From Dyadobacter diqingensis (GTDB lineage: Bacteria > Bacteroidota > Bacteroidia > Cytophagales > Spirosomataceae), in NCBI RefSeq assembly GCF_024220585.1, contig NZ_JAMXKF010000004.1, positions 558,001-622,000 of the forward strand: 64,000 bases of DNA, given 5' to 3'. Position 1 is the first letter of the stretch, and each line of letters starts with the position of its first letter. Below the pieces are notes generated by a model. It searched no databases and had not been told where the DNA came from. It was given only the letters and a program-made list of their open reading frames with translations. This document shows, piece after piece, positions 1-7,996 of this stretch. The position numbers were made by a program, and so were the translations under genes.

Positions 1-652
1 AGTCAGTGTCAGACGGTACCTGAGATCCTATTAATTGGTAAAAAGTCGTCGGGTCCTTTATTGATATTCCCATTGACTGCGTGGTTCCAAGTAAGGTTGT
101 AGTTCCCATGGGGCCTATTTGCACGGCCAACGGGTCTTCCATCTCGTTGTTAGGGTAATTTAAAGGGTATCCTTGAAACCTGTCGTTAAGATACCGCCCC
201 GCCCAACCGGAAGATGAAAACTGTTCTGAATCAACACCTGTCATCCAAATATCAGTAGAACGAATGTGCGATAAATTGGGATTTGGATATGACACAGAGT
301 GTACTATTGCCAGTTTACCTTGATTGTACATTTCTCTCATACCGGTCATTACCGGATGTAACCCGGTCTCCAAATTTCCGGATAACCCCAGAACCTGATT
401 TTCCGGAATTGCGATGTTGCTTCTCAATCCATAATAGTCTGAGTAATGCTCCAAGGGAATTACCGTATTAAGTCCGTCATTTCCGCCACTTAAATATACT
501 ATCACTACGATACGATCCGTATTCAAAGCTGCGGTTTTCATCAGGGACTGTACCAATCCTGAACTTTTTGCGAATGATTTCACGCCAAAGCCGTCAACCA
601 TCACGGGTAAGAGCATAGACGAAGCTGCTGTAAAAAAGTCTCTTCTTTTCAT
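1..652 (-). CDS. DUF1501 family protein, C-terminal part beyond window edge
   Basis: About 217 codons are visible. I read them directly on the minus strand from the ATG at 652; there is no in-frame stop up to position 1. The N-terminus MKRRDFFTAASSMLLP resembles a Tat-like or export signal. It is followed by VVIVYLSGGNDGLNTVIP, the hallmark of the DUF1501 family (sulfatase/alkaline phosphatase-like fold). Residues such as HPVM, the HSVSYPNPNLSH stretch and SGWAGRYL also fit. The start lies 12 bases after the stop of the DUF1800 gene, so the two are probably one operon. DUF1501 and DUF1800 genes are commonly paired in Bacteroidota and Planctomycetes; their biochemical role is unknown. The rest of the gene lies left of the window. 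Confidence 0.9.
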   Translation of the reverse strand, partial: MKRRDFFTAASSMLLPVMVDGFGVKSFAKSSGLVQSLMKTAALNTDRIVVIVYLSGGNDGLNTVIPLEHYSDYYGLRSNIAIPENQVLGLSGNLETGLHPVMTGMREMYNQGKLAIVHSVSYPNPNLSHIRSTDIWMTGVDSEQFSSSGWAGRYLNDRFQGYPLNYPNNEMEDPLAVQIGPMGTTTLLGTTQSMGISIKDPTTFYQLIGSQVPSDTD

Positions 653-664
653 GGGAAGTGCTTA

Positions 665-2299
665 TTAAAATACTTGATACTCAGCCATCCTAAACATATA
701 TTTCATCAAGGCCTGACATCTCCCAATGACTGCGTTTCTCCATCCGGCGTCGGTCGGTGCAGCTCTGTATTTATTTAATTCAAAGATCCAGGTACTTCGC
801 GGGACACTGCGCATCATGATTGTATCAATAAGAAAGTTTTTCTGAGATTCCGGCAATTCCAGTGCAAAAAAATTCTTCGAAAATTGAGCAAAAAGTTCTT
901 CGCAGGGGATAGCAGGAGTACCTGCTACATCTGAAAAATTAGGCTGAATTTCTCTTATCCACTTATAAAAGTCTATTCCCAGCATATAACCCGGTTTAAT
1001 CTCAAGCCACGGATAAACCATCGCATCTGTATGAGCTCCGCGTATTCCCAGAGTAGTACCATTTATCCAGTTCTTGGAATATCCGGTTTGATAGTACGGA
1101 ACAGAACCAAAAACAAGTGGTTGGTCTAAAAACCTTAGTTGCATTGTATTCATACCCCATTCTTGAAATTGCATCATCCTTCGAAAAGGAGCAAATTCAG
1201 TTGTTATATCCGGAACAGGTTGATTTAAATGCCTCATCATACCAATCATGAATTCGGCAGGAGATTTGACAAGTGCTCCAACATTTCGGTTATCAAAGAA
1301 AATATCGCTAGTCAATAATCTTTTCAGCACTGGCGGAATGGCGTAATTATTTCCTGCGCTTGCGAAAAAAGTTGCAAGAGGCGTAATAACATTATCTTCT
1401 ATTTCTTGTGTCACATTAGAATTGACATACCATCGATAGAGCTTTCGACAGATAAACTTCGGCGTCTGGGGATGTCTTAAAAGCATGTCAATTAAATCTG
1501 CAACCTCCTCATCTCCGGCAGTAGCGCCACTCCTACCCGCTATCACGGTATTATTATATTTTCCAGAGAACGTTTTATTAGATACATCATGCCTGCTTGG
1601 AGTAAAAACGGATCCAATTGATGTAGATCCAGCAGCCCAAAGGTTAACATCCTGCCACCCGGTCAATACCTTTGCTGCTGCTTTAACATCGTCTTCGGTG
1701 TAGTTAGCATTACCAGCGAAATCCTTCTGCCCTACTGTAAACAACTCTTGTAACTCTCTCGCATAATTTTCGTTAGGACTCTCCTTAGTATTTGCATTTC
1801 CATTTTGAAAAACCAACATCCCAGGATCCTTTGTAATTGCAATTGTCATCGTACGAAAATTACCCATGGCATTCGCCCTAAGCAACCTGAGATACCTATC
1901 CGGAAATCTATAATCTCCTAATGAAGACTGAGCGACGACAAAGTGATTTTGCCAAAAAGCCGTCAGTTTCTCCAAAACAGATGGGTGACCGTTTTGCTCG
2001 GTCATTAGCCCAATCCACCAATACCTTACCCATAGAAAATATTCGTATGTTCTGCTTCCATCAAACGGCTTCGTCAAAAATTCCTGCCCCGCGTCGGCCC
2101 GCGTCTCATCCATTTCCACAGGCGGCGGTGGAGAAGCGCGGTAGCTCGCATTGCTGATTAAAAGATCGACGGCTTGCGTTGCGGTCTTGCCGGTAAAATC
2201 TACAATTTCCTGATTTGTAGGACCAAATGTAGCTCTCCGCAACAAATGTGCTGCGGTGCTGGCCGTTAAGGGAGCTGTATATGTATCCAGATATGCCAT
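665..2299 (-). CDS. DUF1800 family protein
   Basis: A 544-residue protein of the usual length for DUF1800. Family features visible are LLRRATFGP near residues 19-27, LTAFWQNHFVV, the segment around ITKDPGMLVFQNG, NENYARELQELFTVG near residues 178-192, a YTEDDVKAAAKVLTGW stretch, and KSPAEFMIGMMRHL in the C-terminal half. There is no clear signal peptide at the chosen ATG. It sits between the T9SS cargo gene (16-base gap upstream, minus strand) and the DUF1501 gene (12-base gap downstream), so all three are probably cotranscribed. The molecular function of DUF1800 is not established; a role in handling exported or surface material is only inferred from the partners. Confidence 0.92.
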   Translation of the reverse strand: MAYLDTYTAPLTASTAAHLLRRATFGPTNQEIVDFTGKTATQAVDLLISNASYRASPPPPVEMDETRADAGQEFLTKPFDGSRTYEYFLWVRYWWIGLMTEQNGHPSVLEKLTAFWQNHFVVAQSSLGDYRFPDRYLRLLRANAMGNFRTMTIAITKDPGMLVFQNGNANTKESPNENYARELQELFTVGQKDFAGNANYTEDDVKAAAKVLTGWQDVNLWAAGSTSIGSVFTPSRHDVSNKTFSGKYNNTVIAGRSGATAGDEEVADLIDMLLRHPQTPKFICRKLYRWYVNSNVTQEIEDNVITPLATFFASAGNNYAIPPVLKRLLTSDIFFDNRNVGALVKSPAEFMIGMMRHLNQPVPDITTEFAPFRRMMQFQEWGMNTMQLRFLDQPLVFGSVPYYQTGYSKNWINGTTLGIRGAHTDAMVYPWLEIKPGYMLGIDFYKWIREIQPNFSDVAGTPAIPCEELFAQFSKNFFALELPESQKNFLIDTIMMRSVPRSTWIFELNKYRAAPTDAGWRNAVIGRCQALMKYMFRMAEYQVF

Positions 2300-2315
2300 A
2301 GTATTCAGGCTATAA

Positions 2316-3506
2316 TTACTTTGTTATTACTATTTTTTGCGTAATGTATGTCCCGTTTTTAAGAATCACCTGAACCAGATAAATTCCGGGGTTATACCGG
2401 CTTACATCAATTCCTGTACTTGTAACTAACGGTGAACTATAAACTTTGTCACCATTTACGCTATGGAGATTAACTTCTTTTACCGTGTTAACATCCTGTA
2501 TCCTTATAAATAGTTTCTCAGAAACAGGGTTTGGGAAGAACGTTATCACCGTCTTCTCTCCTATCTGTACACTTTCAATCCGGCTGTAAGCATAAGTTCC
2601 ATCTTTATCAATCATTTTTAACCGATACAAATTCTCTCCTACGACTGGTGTTACATCCGTAAAATTATAATTAACCAATACCGAACTTTCACCGATCGAC
2701 TCTACCTTTCCTTTAAGTGTCCAGTCTTTGCCATCCGAGCTATGCTCCACATCAAAGACTTCACTATTAGATTCATAAGTAGTTGACCAGCTTAATTTTG
2801 CCTGACCGGCGTCATCTGCCACCGCTTTAAAACTGATCAGTGTAACCGGCAGCGGACCCGATATCATTGCACCAAGCGTGTAAATACTATAAGCGTTCGG
2901 AACAAGCGCCGAGCTCGTTGTGATTGACCCTGCGGTAAGCGTACTGGCCCCTCCAAGTAAAGCCGTTGCATCTGGTGTAGAAATTATTTTCTCCCATCTT
3001 GACGCTGCGGAATTCCATCCAACAATCGTTAGCCGAGAAAGCGCACTTCCTGTTAAGCCCGTAATGTCACTGGCTGCATTCCATGTCAAAGTCACTGCTG
3101 TGGCATTTGTACCATCTATATCCCAAAATTCTTTGGCACTGACCTTATCCAGCGTATTTTCCTTATTGGCGACTAAAAAAGGACCGCCAGCAGGAATCGT
3201 AGCACCATTGGCATTTTCAAGGAAATAGGCACCTGTTGTTGCATCACCTGAAGCTGCGAAGGGCCGGTAAACACCATTGTCTCCAACCGGAAAGGCGAAT
3301 TTTGTAGTTCCGGCCTTTTTAACGTAACCGTCTATATGTTTCGTGTTACTTATCCCGGTGAGTGCAGCATTACCTGAAAACGTAACCACCCCACGTGGTG
3401 CTGACCGTTTTGTAGAAATAATTCCACTCTGTCCGAATGAGTTAAGGGCGGCCAAGGCCAGGCAACAGCCCAGAATATATCCAAAATTGTTGTAAAACCT
3501 ATTCAT
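2316..3506 (-). CDS. Secreted protein with T9SS type A sorting domain
   Basis: I chose the ATG at 3506 (396 aa) because it starts directly at a signal peptide (MNRFYNNFGYILGCCLALAA, cleavage after FGQ). The longer reading frame to 3575 would place 23 extra residues before it. The mature N-terminal part has no recognised enzyme domain. A middle module starts LPVTLISFKAV and includes WSTTYESNSEVFDVEHSSDG, the common beta-sandwich seen before sorting domains. The last 70 or so residues (FFPNPVSEKLFIRIQD ... PGIYLVQV ... KIVITK) are a type A T9SS C-terminal signal, so the protein should be exported and anchored or released by the type IX system. It is the first gene of the minus-strand DUF1800/DUF1501 operon. 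Cargo function unknown. Confidence 0.88.
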   Translation of the reverse strand: MNRFYNNFGYILGCCLALAALNSFGQSGIISTKRSAPRGVVTFSGNAALTGISNTKHIDGYVKKAGTTKFAFPVGDNGVYRPFAASGDATTGAYFLENANGATIPAGGPFLVANKENTLDKVSAKEFWDIDGTNATAVTLTWNAASDITGLTGSALSRLTIVGWNSAASRWEKIISTPDATALLGGASTLTAGSITTSSALVPNAYSIYTLGAMISGPLPVTLISFKAVADDAGQAKLSWSTTYESNSEVFDVEHSSDGKDWTLKGKVESIGESSVLVNYNFTDVTPVVGENLYRLKMIDKDGTYAYSRIESVQIGEKTVITFFPNPVSEKLFIRIQDVNTVKEVNLHSVNGDKVYSSPLVTSTGIDVSRYNPGIYLVQVILKNGTYITQKIVITK

Positions 3507-3743
3507 AACGTTGAGAAATACACGTTTTAGACAAAATATAGCCACTGATATTATCATTTTAAAGAGCCATTTCACCTAAACAAAGGCTCAAAAACCATAA
3601 ATCAATATTAAAACTAATAAAAATTCTACATTATAAAAAGAAATAGTTTGAGTTAAAATTCAAAAACTACTTCTACAAATCAAGATAGAACTATAAAAGA
3701 ATCATGCCGAAACACAACAAAGTGCTCAAACCGCATAAAACAT

Positions 3744-3863
3744 ATGCGAACGAGATTTCAACAATCTGAAATTGCTGCTTTTATTGCAAAACTGATAGAA
3801 GGATGGGATGAAAACGCTGCGAAAGTAAGAATAAAAAACAATCGAAAAAGATTTGTAGAATAA
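3744..3863 (+). CDS. Candidate 39-residue small ORF
   Basis: An ATG-to-TAA frame encoding a 39-residue, charged, helix-prone peptide. It begins MRTRFQQSEIAAFIAKLIEG and ends in a basic tail (KNNRKRFVE). It stands out because the flanks are very AT-rich and would be expected to contain stops. I do not recognise a family and see no convincing promoter or ribosome binding site. It could be a real small protein, the remnant of a larger decayed gene, or chance. Confidence 0.2.
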   Translation: MRTRFQQSEIAAFIAKLIEGWDENAAKVRIKNNRKRFVE

Positions 3864-3981
3864 TATTTTTAAAATCGACATAAATCTCAAACTACTTTTA
3901 ACATAACCCACTCATTTACAGCGAAATTATTTTCTACAAATTTTTTAGATCTTCACCCTGGAATACAAACCTGCTTTCCGC

Positions 3982-4002
3982 TGTTATGTTGGAAAGATAA
4001 CA
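3982..4002. promoter_or_regulatory. Short inverted repeat before monooxygenase start
   Basis: TGTTAT and ATAACA arms of 6 bases with a 9-base spacer end 7 bases before the ATG at 4010. It could be an operator, possibly for the WYL regulator encoded next door, but 6-base arms in AT-rich DNA can arise by chance. Confidence 0.25.
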
Positions 4003-4009
4003 TTTCACC

Positions 4010-5023
4010 ATGAGCGATATTAAATTAGGAATACTTGATCAGTCTGTTGTTAGAAATGAAGGGGATGTAAAGGGTGCGATACGCGAAACGATCGAAACCG
4101 CTAAACTTGCGGAAAAACTAGGATACAGCCGGTTCTGGATATCCGAACATCATAATTCTACATTCATTGCGGGCTCAACACCAGAGGTTTTAATGGTAAA
4201 ACTAGCGGATGAAACCAGTCACATCAGAATAGGATCCGGTGGTATTATGTTACCGAATCACAGCGCTTTGAAGGTCGCGGAAAATTTCAGGATGCTAGAA
4301 ACACTTTTTCCAGGACGTATCGACCTGGGCATGGGACGTGCACCCGGCACCGACCGTCTCACTTCTTCGATCCTCAACCCTTCCAACGATTTCAGCGAGT
4401 CAAGTTATCTTCGTCAGCTGGAACATTTGCAGCATTTTTTTCAGGATACGGCCGGAACCGAGCGCGGATTTATTTACGCAACCCCTCAATCCGAAACCAT
4501 TCCGATGCAATGGATTTTAAGTTCAAGCGGTGGCAGCAGCAAAATTGCAGCAAGGTTCGGTCTGGGTTTGGCTGTGGCAAAATTCATCAATGGTTTTGTC
4601 GGTCCGGATGTGGTAGAAACGTATCGTAAAAATTTCAAACCCTCGCACCAGTATCAGGAACCGCGGGTTATCCTGTCTGTATTTTTGATTTGCGGTGAAA
4701 CCGAAGAAAAGGCACGGGAAATGCGAAAAATGATGGATTATATCCTCATTGAATTTGAGAAAGGAAAATCCGGACCATTCCCGGATCCGGAGGTTGTCAG
4801 ACAATATCGTTTTACGCCCGGTGAACTTGAACGGGTAAAATACAACAGCGGCCGGATCATTTCCGGAACGAAAGAGGATGTAAAAGAACAACTTACAAAA
4901 CTGGCAAACGATTTTGAGGTGGACGAGATTATCATTTCAACCATGGGTGATAATTATGAAAATAGAAAACGGTCTTTTGAATTAGTAGCCGATGCGTTTA
5001 ATTTGAATAAATTAGCTCATTGA
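4010..5023 (+). CDS. LLM class flavin-dependent oxidoreductase
   Basis: A 337-residue luciferase-like monooxygenase fold protein. The N-terminal strand KLGILDQSVV, the RFWISEHHN segment (residues about 43-51), the IRIGSGGIMLPNHSALKVAENFRMLETLFPGRIDLGMGRAPG stretch (given here as landmarks IRIGSGG, LPNHSALKVAE, RIDLGMGRAPG) and the C-terminal region of about 95 residues are typical of the MsnO8/'alkanal monooxygenase-like' branch. It should bind FMN or F420-like flavin and oxidise an unknown substrate using externally supplied reduced flavin; an FMN reductase gene lies 3 kb downstream. It is followed after 19 bases by the WYL regulator, so it may be regulated by that protein. Substrate cannot be told from sequence. 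Confidence 0.9.
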   Translation: MSDIKLGILDQSVVRNEGDVKGAIRETIETAKLAEKLGYSRFWISEHHNSTFIAGSTPEVLMVKLADETSHIRIGSGGIMLPNHSALKVAENFRMLETLFPGRIDLGMGRAPGTDRLTSSILNPSNDFSESSYLRQLEHLQHFFQDTAGTERGFIYATPQSETIPMQWILSSSGGSSKIAARFGLGLAVAKFINGFVGPDVVETYRKNFKPSHQYQEPRVILSVFLICGETEEKAREMRKMMDYILIEFEKGKSGPFPDPEVVRQYRFTPGELERVKYNSGRIISGTKEDVKEQLTKLANDFEVDEIIISTMGDNYENRKRSFELVADAFNLNKLAH

Positions 5024-5042
5024 AATAACCAATTCTCAGTCC

Positions 5043-5993
5043 ATGAACCGTTTTGACCGCATCACTGCCATACTTATTCAGCTGCAATCCAGGAAAATAG
5101 TCAAGGCGCAGGACCTGGCCGAACGGTTTGAAATCAGTTTACGAACGGTTTACAGGGATATGAATACGCTTGCCGAAGCCGGCGTCCCGATCATCGGAGA
5201 AGCTGGTGTGGGTTACTCCATTATGGACGGTTACCGGCTCCCGCCCGTGATGTTTACGAAGGAGGAGGCGCGAACCTTCATTACCGCGGAAAAACTGATG
5301 GAAAAGTTTACCGACCTGTCGACCAAATCGCATTATCAATCGGCCATGTTCAAGGTAAAATCGGTGTTAAAAAGCGCCGAAAAGAATTTACTCGAAGACA
5401 TGGAACAGCATATTGAGGTCCGGCAAAAGTACAAGCCTTTTAATCCGACATTAAACAATACGCTTGAAATCCTGCTCAAAAGTGTTGCGGACAAAAAAGT
5501 CGTTCGCATGAGATATTCGGCGTTCAATACCGAGGAGACCACGGAACGGCAGATTGAGCCTCTGGGTATATACCATGAAAACAATTACTGGTACGTCGTG
5601 GCTTATTGTTTGCTCAGGACCAGCTACCGTAATTTCAGGACCGACCGAATTTCACACATCGAACTGACGGAAACGATATTCAGTAAACAACACGCCTCAC
5701 TTAAAGAGCACATGGACAGTTTACCAAAACTTGAAAATCTGGAACTGATTGTGATACGTGCAAAAAAACACATCATGCCTTACATCCAGAACGACAAGTA
5801 TCTGCATGGATTTGTTTCCGAAAAAAAATCCGGTGACGAGTTTGAAATCAGCTTTCTGGTTGCTTCGGTTGAAAGCTTTTTGCGGTGGTTTGTCATGTTT
5901 GCTGATTTTGCCAGGATCGTACAACCCGAAGCACTTAAAGATAAACTCAAAAAACGCCTGACAACTATTTTAGAAAATCTATCAATTCCCTAA
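5043..5993 (+). CDS. YafY-type HTH/WYL transcriptional regulator
   Basis: A 316-residue regulator. Residues 1-60 form an HTH_11-type winged helix (MNRFDRITAILIQLQ ... LAERFEISLRTVYRDMNTLAEAG). A linker leads to a WYL domain around residues 140-225 (KKVVRMRYSAF, IEPLGIYHENNYWYVVAYC, FRTDRISHIELTE). A WCX-type C-terminal extension follows (SFLRWFVMFADFARIVQP). WYL proteins often respond to small ligands or nucleic acids and usually regulate neighbours. It follows the monooxygenase gene by 19 bases, and the promoter region of dinB begins right after its stop, so these two units are the obvious targets. Ligand unknown. Confidence 0.92.
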   Translation: MNRFDRITAILIQLQSRKIVKAQDLAERFEISLRTVYRDMNTLAEAGVPIIGEAGVGYSIMDGYRLPPVMFTKEEARTFITAEKLMEKFTDLSTKSHYQSAMFKVKSVLKSAEKNLLEDMEQHIEVRQKYKPFNPTLNNTLEILLKSVADKKVVRMRYSAFNTEETTERQIEPLGIYHENNYWYVVAYCLLRTSYRNFRTDRISHIELTETIFSKQHASLKEHMDSLPKLENLELIVIRAKKHIMPYIQNDKYLHGFVSEKKSGDEFEISFLVASVESFLRWFVMFADFARIVQPEALKDKLKKRLTTILENLSIP

Positions 5994-6000
5994 ACCCTGC

Positions 6001-6044
6001 TGACATACCGTTGTCATGTGCCGGTACATTACTTTGTAATGTAC
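6001..6044 (+). promoter_or_regulatory. DinB gene promoter with 21-base operator-like palindrome
   Basis: Two inverted repeats lie between the WYL gene and dinB. The first is TGACA-N6-TGTCA (6001-6016). The second is a perfect pair of 9-base arms, GTACATTAC and GTAATGTAC, around TTT (6024-6044). The second overlaps a near-consensus -7 box (TTACTTTG), so a bound protein would block the promoter. This arrangement also argues that the coding region starts at 6062, not at the upstream TTG at 6011, which would place the operator inside the gene. Confidence 0.6.
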
Positions 6045-6061
6045 TAAAAACGACAACGATC

Positions 6062-6586
6062 ATGTTACAGGAAACAGCAATAGAAACCATGGAAAGCAGT
6101 CTTACTTACTTAATGAAAAATTATGCCTCGTACAATCACTGGGCAAATAAAACAATGGTCGACTGGCTGAGAACAAAGCCCGTTGAACTGATGACGCAGG
6201 ACGTCACATCCAGTTTCCCAACAATCAAACAAACCCTTATTCATATTTATCAGACACAGAGTTACTGGCTTTCTGTGATTCAAAAGGATAAGGATTTCAA
6301 GCCTCATTCGCCAAACGGATCAACAGAGGAAATTTTCCAGATCCTTGTTTCTCAGTCGGAAGAAATTGTACATTATGTTGAACAAATGACCAGTGAGGAA
6401 GTTCAGGAAAATAACCTGGTTGTGAACCCCTGGTTTGAATGCAACTACCCTAATTTCGAATACATCATGCAATGCATGAACCATAGCACGTATCACCGCG
6501 GCCAGGTGGTAACGATGGGGCGGATTTTGGGTATCACTGACGCTCCTATGACGGACTATAATTTTTATAATGTAAGAGGAAAGTAA
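6062..6586 (+). CDS. DinB family protein
   Basis: 174 residues from the ATG at 6062. The frame extends to a TTG at 6011, but that extension runs through the promoter palindrome. The four-helix DinB/YfiT fold is suggested by YNHWANKTMVDWL, a conserved His in the TLIHIYQTQSYW helix, and the C-terminal MNHSTYHRGQVVTMGRILG with two further His residues. These three histidines form the usual metal site. DinB family members are metal-binding, often thiol-transferase-like or DNA-damage inducible; the specific reaction here is unknown. The gene is followed by a strong terminator, so it is probably monocistronic and controlled by the adjacent WYL regulator or another repressor. Confidence 0.88.
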   Translation: MLQETAIETMESSLTYLMKNYASYNHWANKTMVDWLRTKPVELMTQDVTSSFPTIKQTLIHIYQTQSYWLSVIQKDKDFKPHSPNGSTEEIFQILVSQSEEIVHYVEQMTSEEVQENNLVVNPWFECNYPNFEYIMQCMNHSTYHRGQVVTMGRILGITDAPMTDYNFYNVRGK

Positions 6587-6614
6587 TCAGCCGTTAAAGA
6601 AAATAATCGTAAAA

Positions 6615-6659
6615 GTAACCTGATACCGTTGAACTAAAACGGCGTCAGGTTACTTTTTT
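6615..6659 (+). terminator. Rho-independent terminator after dinB
   Basis: A 16-base stem (GTAACCTGATACCGTT with AACGGCGTCAGGTTAC, two positions not Watson-Crick) around a 7-base loop, followed by six T. Confidence 0.9.
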
Positions 6660-6683
6660 ATATAACCATCAAACGGATTAACC

Positions 6684-6977
6684 ATGGAAAAACGCAGCCA
6701 TCAATATCGTCTCCAACTCGATTATCTCACGGATACCAAAGGGGAAAAACAGCAGACTGATCCCGTGAAAATCGAATTCGAAAATCATGACAACATTTTC
6801 GCGATCATCGACATTCTGAAAGAAAAAGATCCTTTTCAGAATCGGGAGCAGGCAGTGGAATTCGCGATCGGATTGAAAATGTTCAGTGAAGTCATGATTA
6901 AAAATCGCAATAACCCATTGTTCGAAGAGCTGATGCCGGCATTCGGGCTTTTTATGAAAAAGCTAAAATCCTTGTAA
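6684..6977 (+). CDS. DUF3861 domain-containing protein
   Basis: A 97-residue protein matching the DUF3861 family over its full length: HQYRLQLDYL at the start, then FENHDNIFAIIDILKEK, then GLKMFSEVMIKNRNNPLFEELMPAFGLFMKKLKS at the end (landmarks GLKMFSEV, NNPLFEEL, FMKKLKS). No signal peptide; expected to be cytoplasmic. Function of the family is unknown. It stands alone between the dinB terminator and a lipoprotein gene on the same strand, with about 50 bases to the next start. Confidence 0.85.
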   Translation: MEKRSHQYRLQLDYLTDTKGEKQQTDPVKIEFENHDNIFAIIDILKEKDPFQNREQAVEFAIGLKMFSEVMIKNRNNPLFEELMPAFGLFMKKLKSL

Positions 6978-7027
6978 TTTTAACATAATGCGTATATTGA
7001 AGTCTGGCTATTATGATTCTGACGCTT

Positions 7028-7984
7028 ATGAATAAATTGTGGAAAGGACTTCTTTGTGCTGCTGCCTTGTTTTTCTTCGCTGTCTCCTGCCAAAATTCTC
7101 GGCAGGTCAGTCATCTAAAATTAAACGTGCCAAGCCAGTATTGCGCGCCAACCATTCCTTACCGATATAACGCGTCCTTTTTACCCTATCAAAATACAGA
7201 TTCCATTTTGAGTAACAGCCAGGAGCTCGCTGCCCGCATGTCGGTTCATGATATACTGATGGCGAATGCTACGGGAACGCTCGGACTCACCAATGAACTG
7301 ATTAAAGCCAGGAAAGATTCTTCCATAACCGGTAGAATCAAAAGTCTGGAAATCAGCAACCGGATCCAGGATCATCTCTTTCTGCTGTCAACCGAAATCG
7401 CAGGAATTTCCGCCGAGCTGGATTGTGAAGGAGAAAGGGCTGATCTTTTTGCCGGTTATCTCGACAACATCAATAACAAAAACACTGCGCGCCTGACGGG
7501 TGCTTCCATTGTTGTGGGTGCCCTCGCTACGGTTGCCGCTGTGATGGTGAACAGCAACGCGACTCAAAACGCAATAAGCATCGGAGGCGGTCTGGTTTCG
7601 GCCGGTCTGGGGATTCTGACCATCAAACCTTCGGGCAAAAAAATAAAGTTTGTTCATGAGCGAAATGTCCTGGAAGACATATGGTTCGCGCCGGAGCAAT
7701 CGGGAATTTATTCGCCTTTTATGTGGTACATGCTCAAAGAAAGACGTTTCAGTAATAATCAGCAGGAGCCGCTGGTACAGACCATTAAGGCAAGATGGAA
7801 TAAATTTGAACTGGATCAGAATATGGATAAAGCAACTATCCAACTTTTATTCAAAAATGGCGGGGTTTATGATGCCGACAATCTGCACACCCGGGCCACG
7901 ATGCTGAATCAGTTGCAGTCTACCATACGGTCGATCAGTCAGGATATGCAGAGTTTAATATCTTCATTAAATGCAATTAAGTAG
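7028..7984 (+). CDS. Unrecognised lipoprotein with two small-residue-rich hydrophobic segments
   Basis: 318 residues from the ATG at 7028; an ATG at 7013 is also possible. The N-terminus MNKLWKGLLCAAALFFFAVSC is a lipoprotein signal with acylated Cys21. The rest is predicted mostly helical, with two Gly/Ala/Val-rich hydrophobic stretches at about residues 156-175 (TGASIVVGALATVAAVMV) and 181-197 (ISIGGGLVSAGLGILT). A charged region with WFAPEQSGIYSPFMWYMLKE follows, and the C-terminus is heptad-like (MLNQLQSTIRSISQDMQSLI). I know no family. The hydrophobic pair could insert in a membrane as a hairpin, or pack inside a helical bundle. It lies 12 bases before the FMN reductase gene and may be cotranscribed with it. 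Confidence 0.75.
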   Translation: MNKLWKGLLCAAALFFFAVSCQNSRQVSHLKLNVPSQYCAPTIPYRYNASFLPYQNTDSILSNSQELAARMSVHDILMANATGTLGLTNELIKARKDSSITGRIKSLEISNRIQDHLFLLSTEIAGISAELDCEGERADLFAGYLDNINNKNTARLTGASIVVGALATVAAVMVNSNATQNAISIGGGLVSAGLGILTIKPSGKKIKFVHERNVLEDIWFAPEQSGIYSPFMWYMLKERRFSNNQQEPLVQTIKARWNKFELDQNMDKATIQLLFKNGGVYDADNLHTRATMLNQLQSTIRSISQDMQSLISSLNAIK

Positions 7985-7996
7985 AAAACAAAAGGC

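Larger units (their letters stand above)
3507..4009. other. AT-rich divergent intergenic region
   Basis: About 500 bases between the divergent T9SS cargo gene and the monooxygenase gene. It must hold both promoters, but I find no exact TTG-N19-21-TAnnTTTG pair. It is strongly AT-rich except for a slightly more GC-rich island near 3740-3830 containing a 39-codon ORF, listed separately. A short inverted repeat (TGTTAT/ATAACA) lies just before the monooxygenase start. No RNA gene or repeat was recognised. Confidence 0.6.

Noticed and set aside
283..471. Plus-strand ORF of 62 codons
   Set aside because: It lies antisense within the DUF1501 coding region, which has the clear family motif; treated as a shadow.
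3726..3911. Minus-strand ORF of 61 codons in the intergenic region
   Set aside because: Composition is that of translated AT-rich DNA (Phe, Ser, Tyr); the opposite-strand 39-codon ORF is the better candidate.
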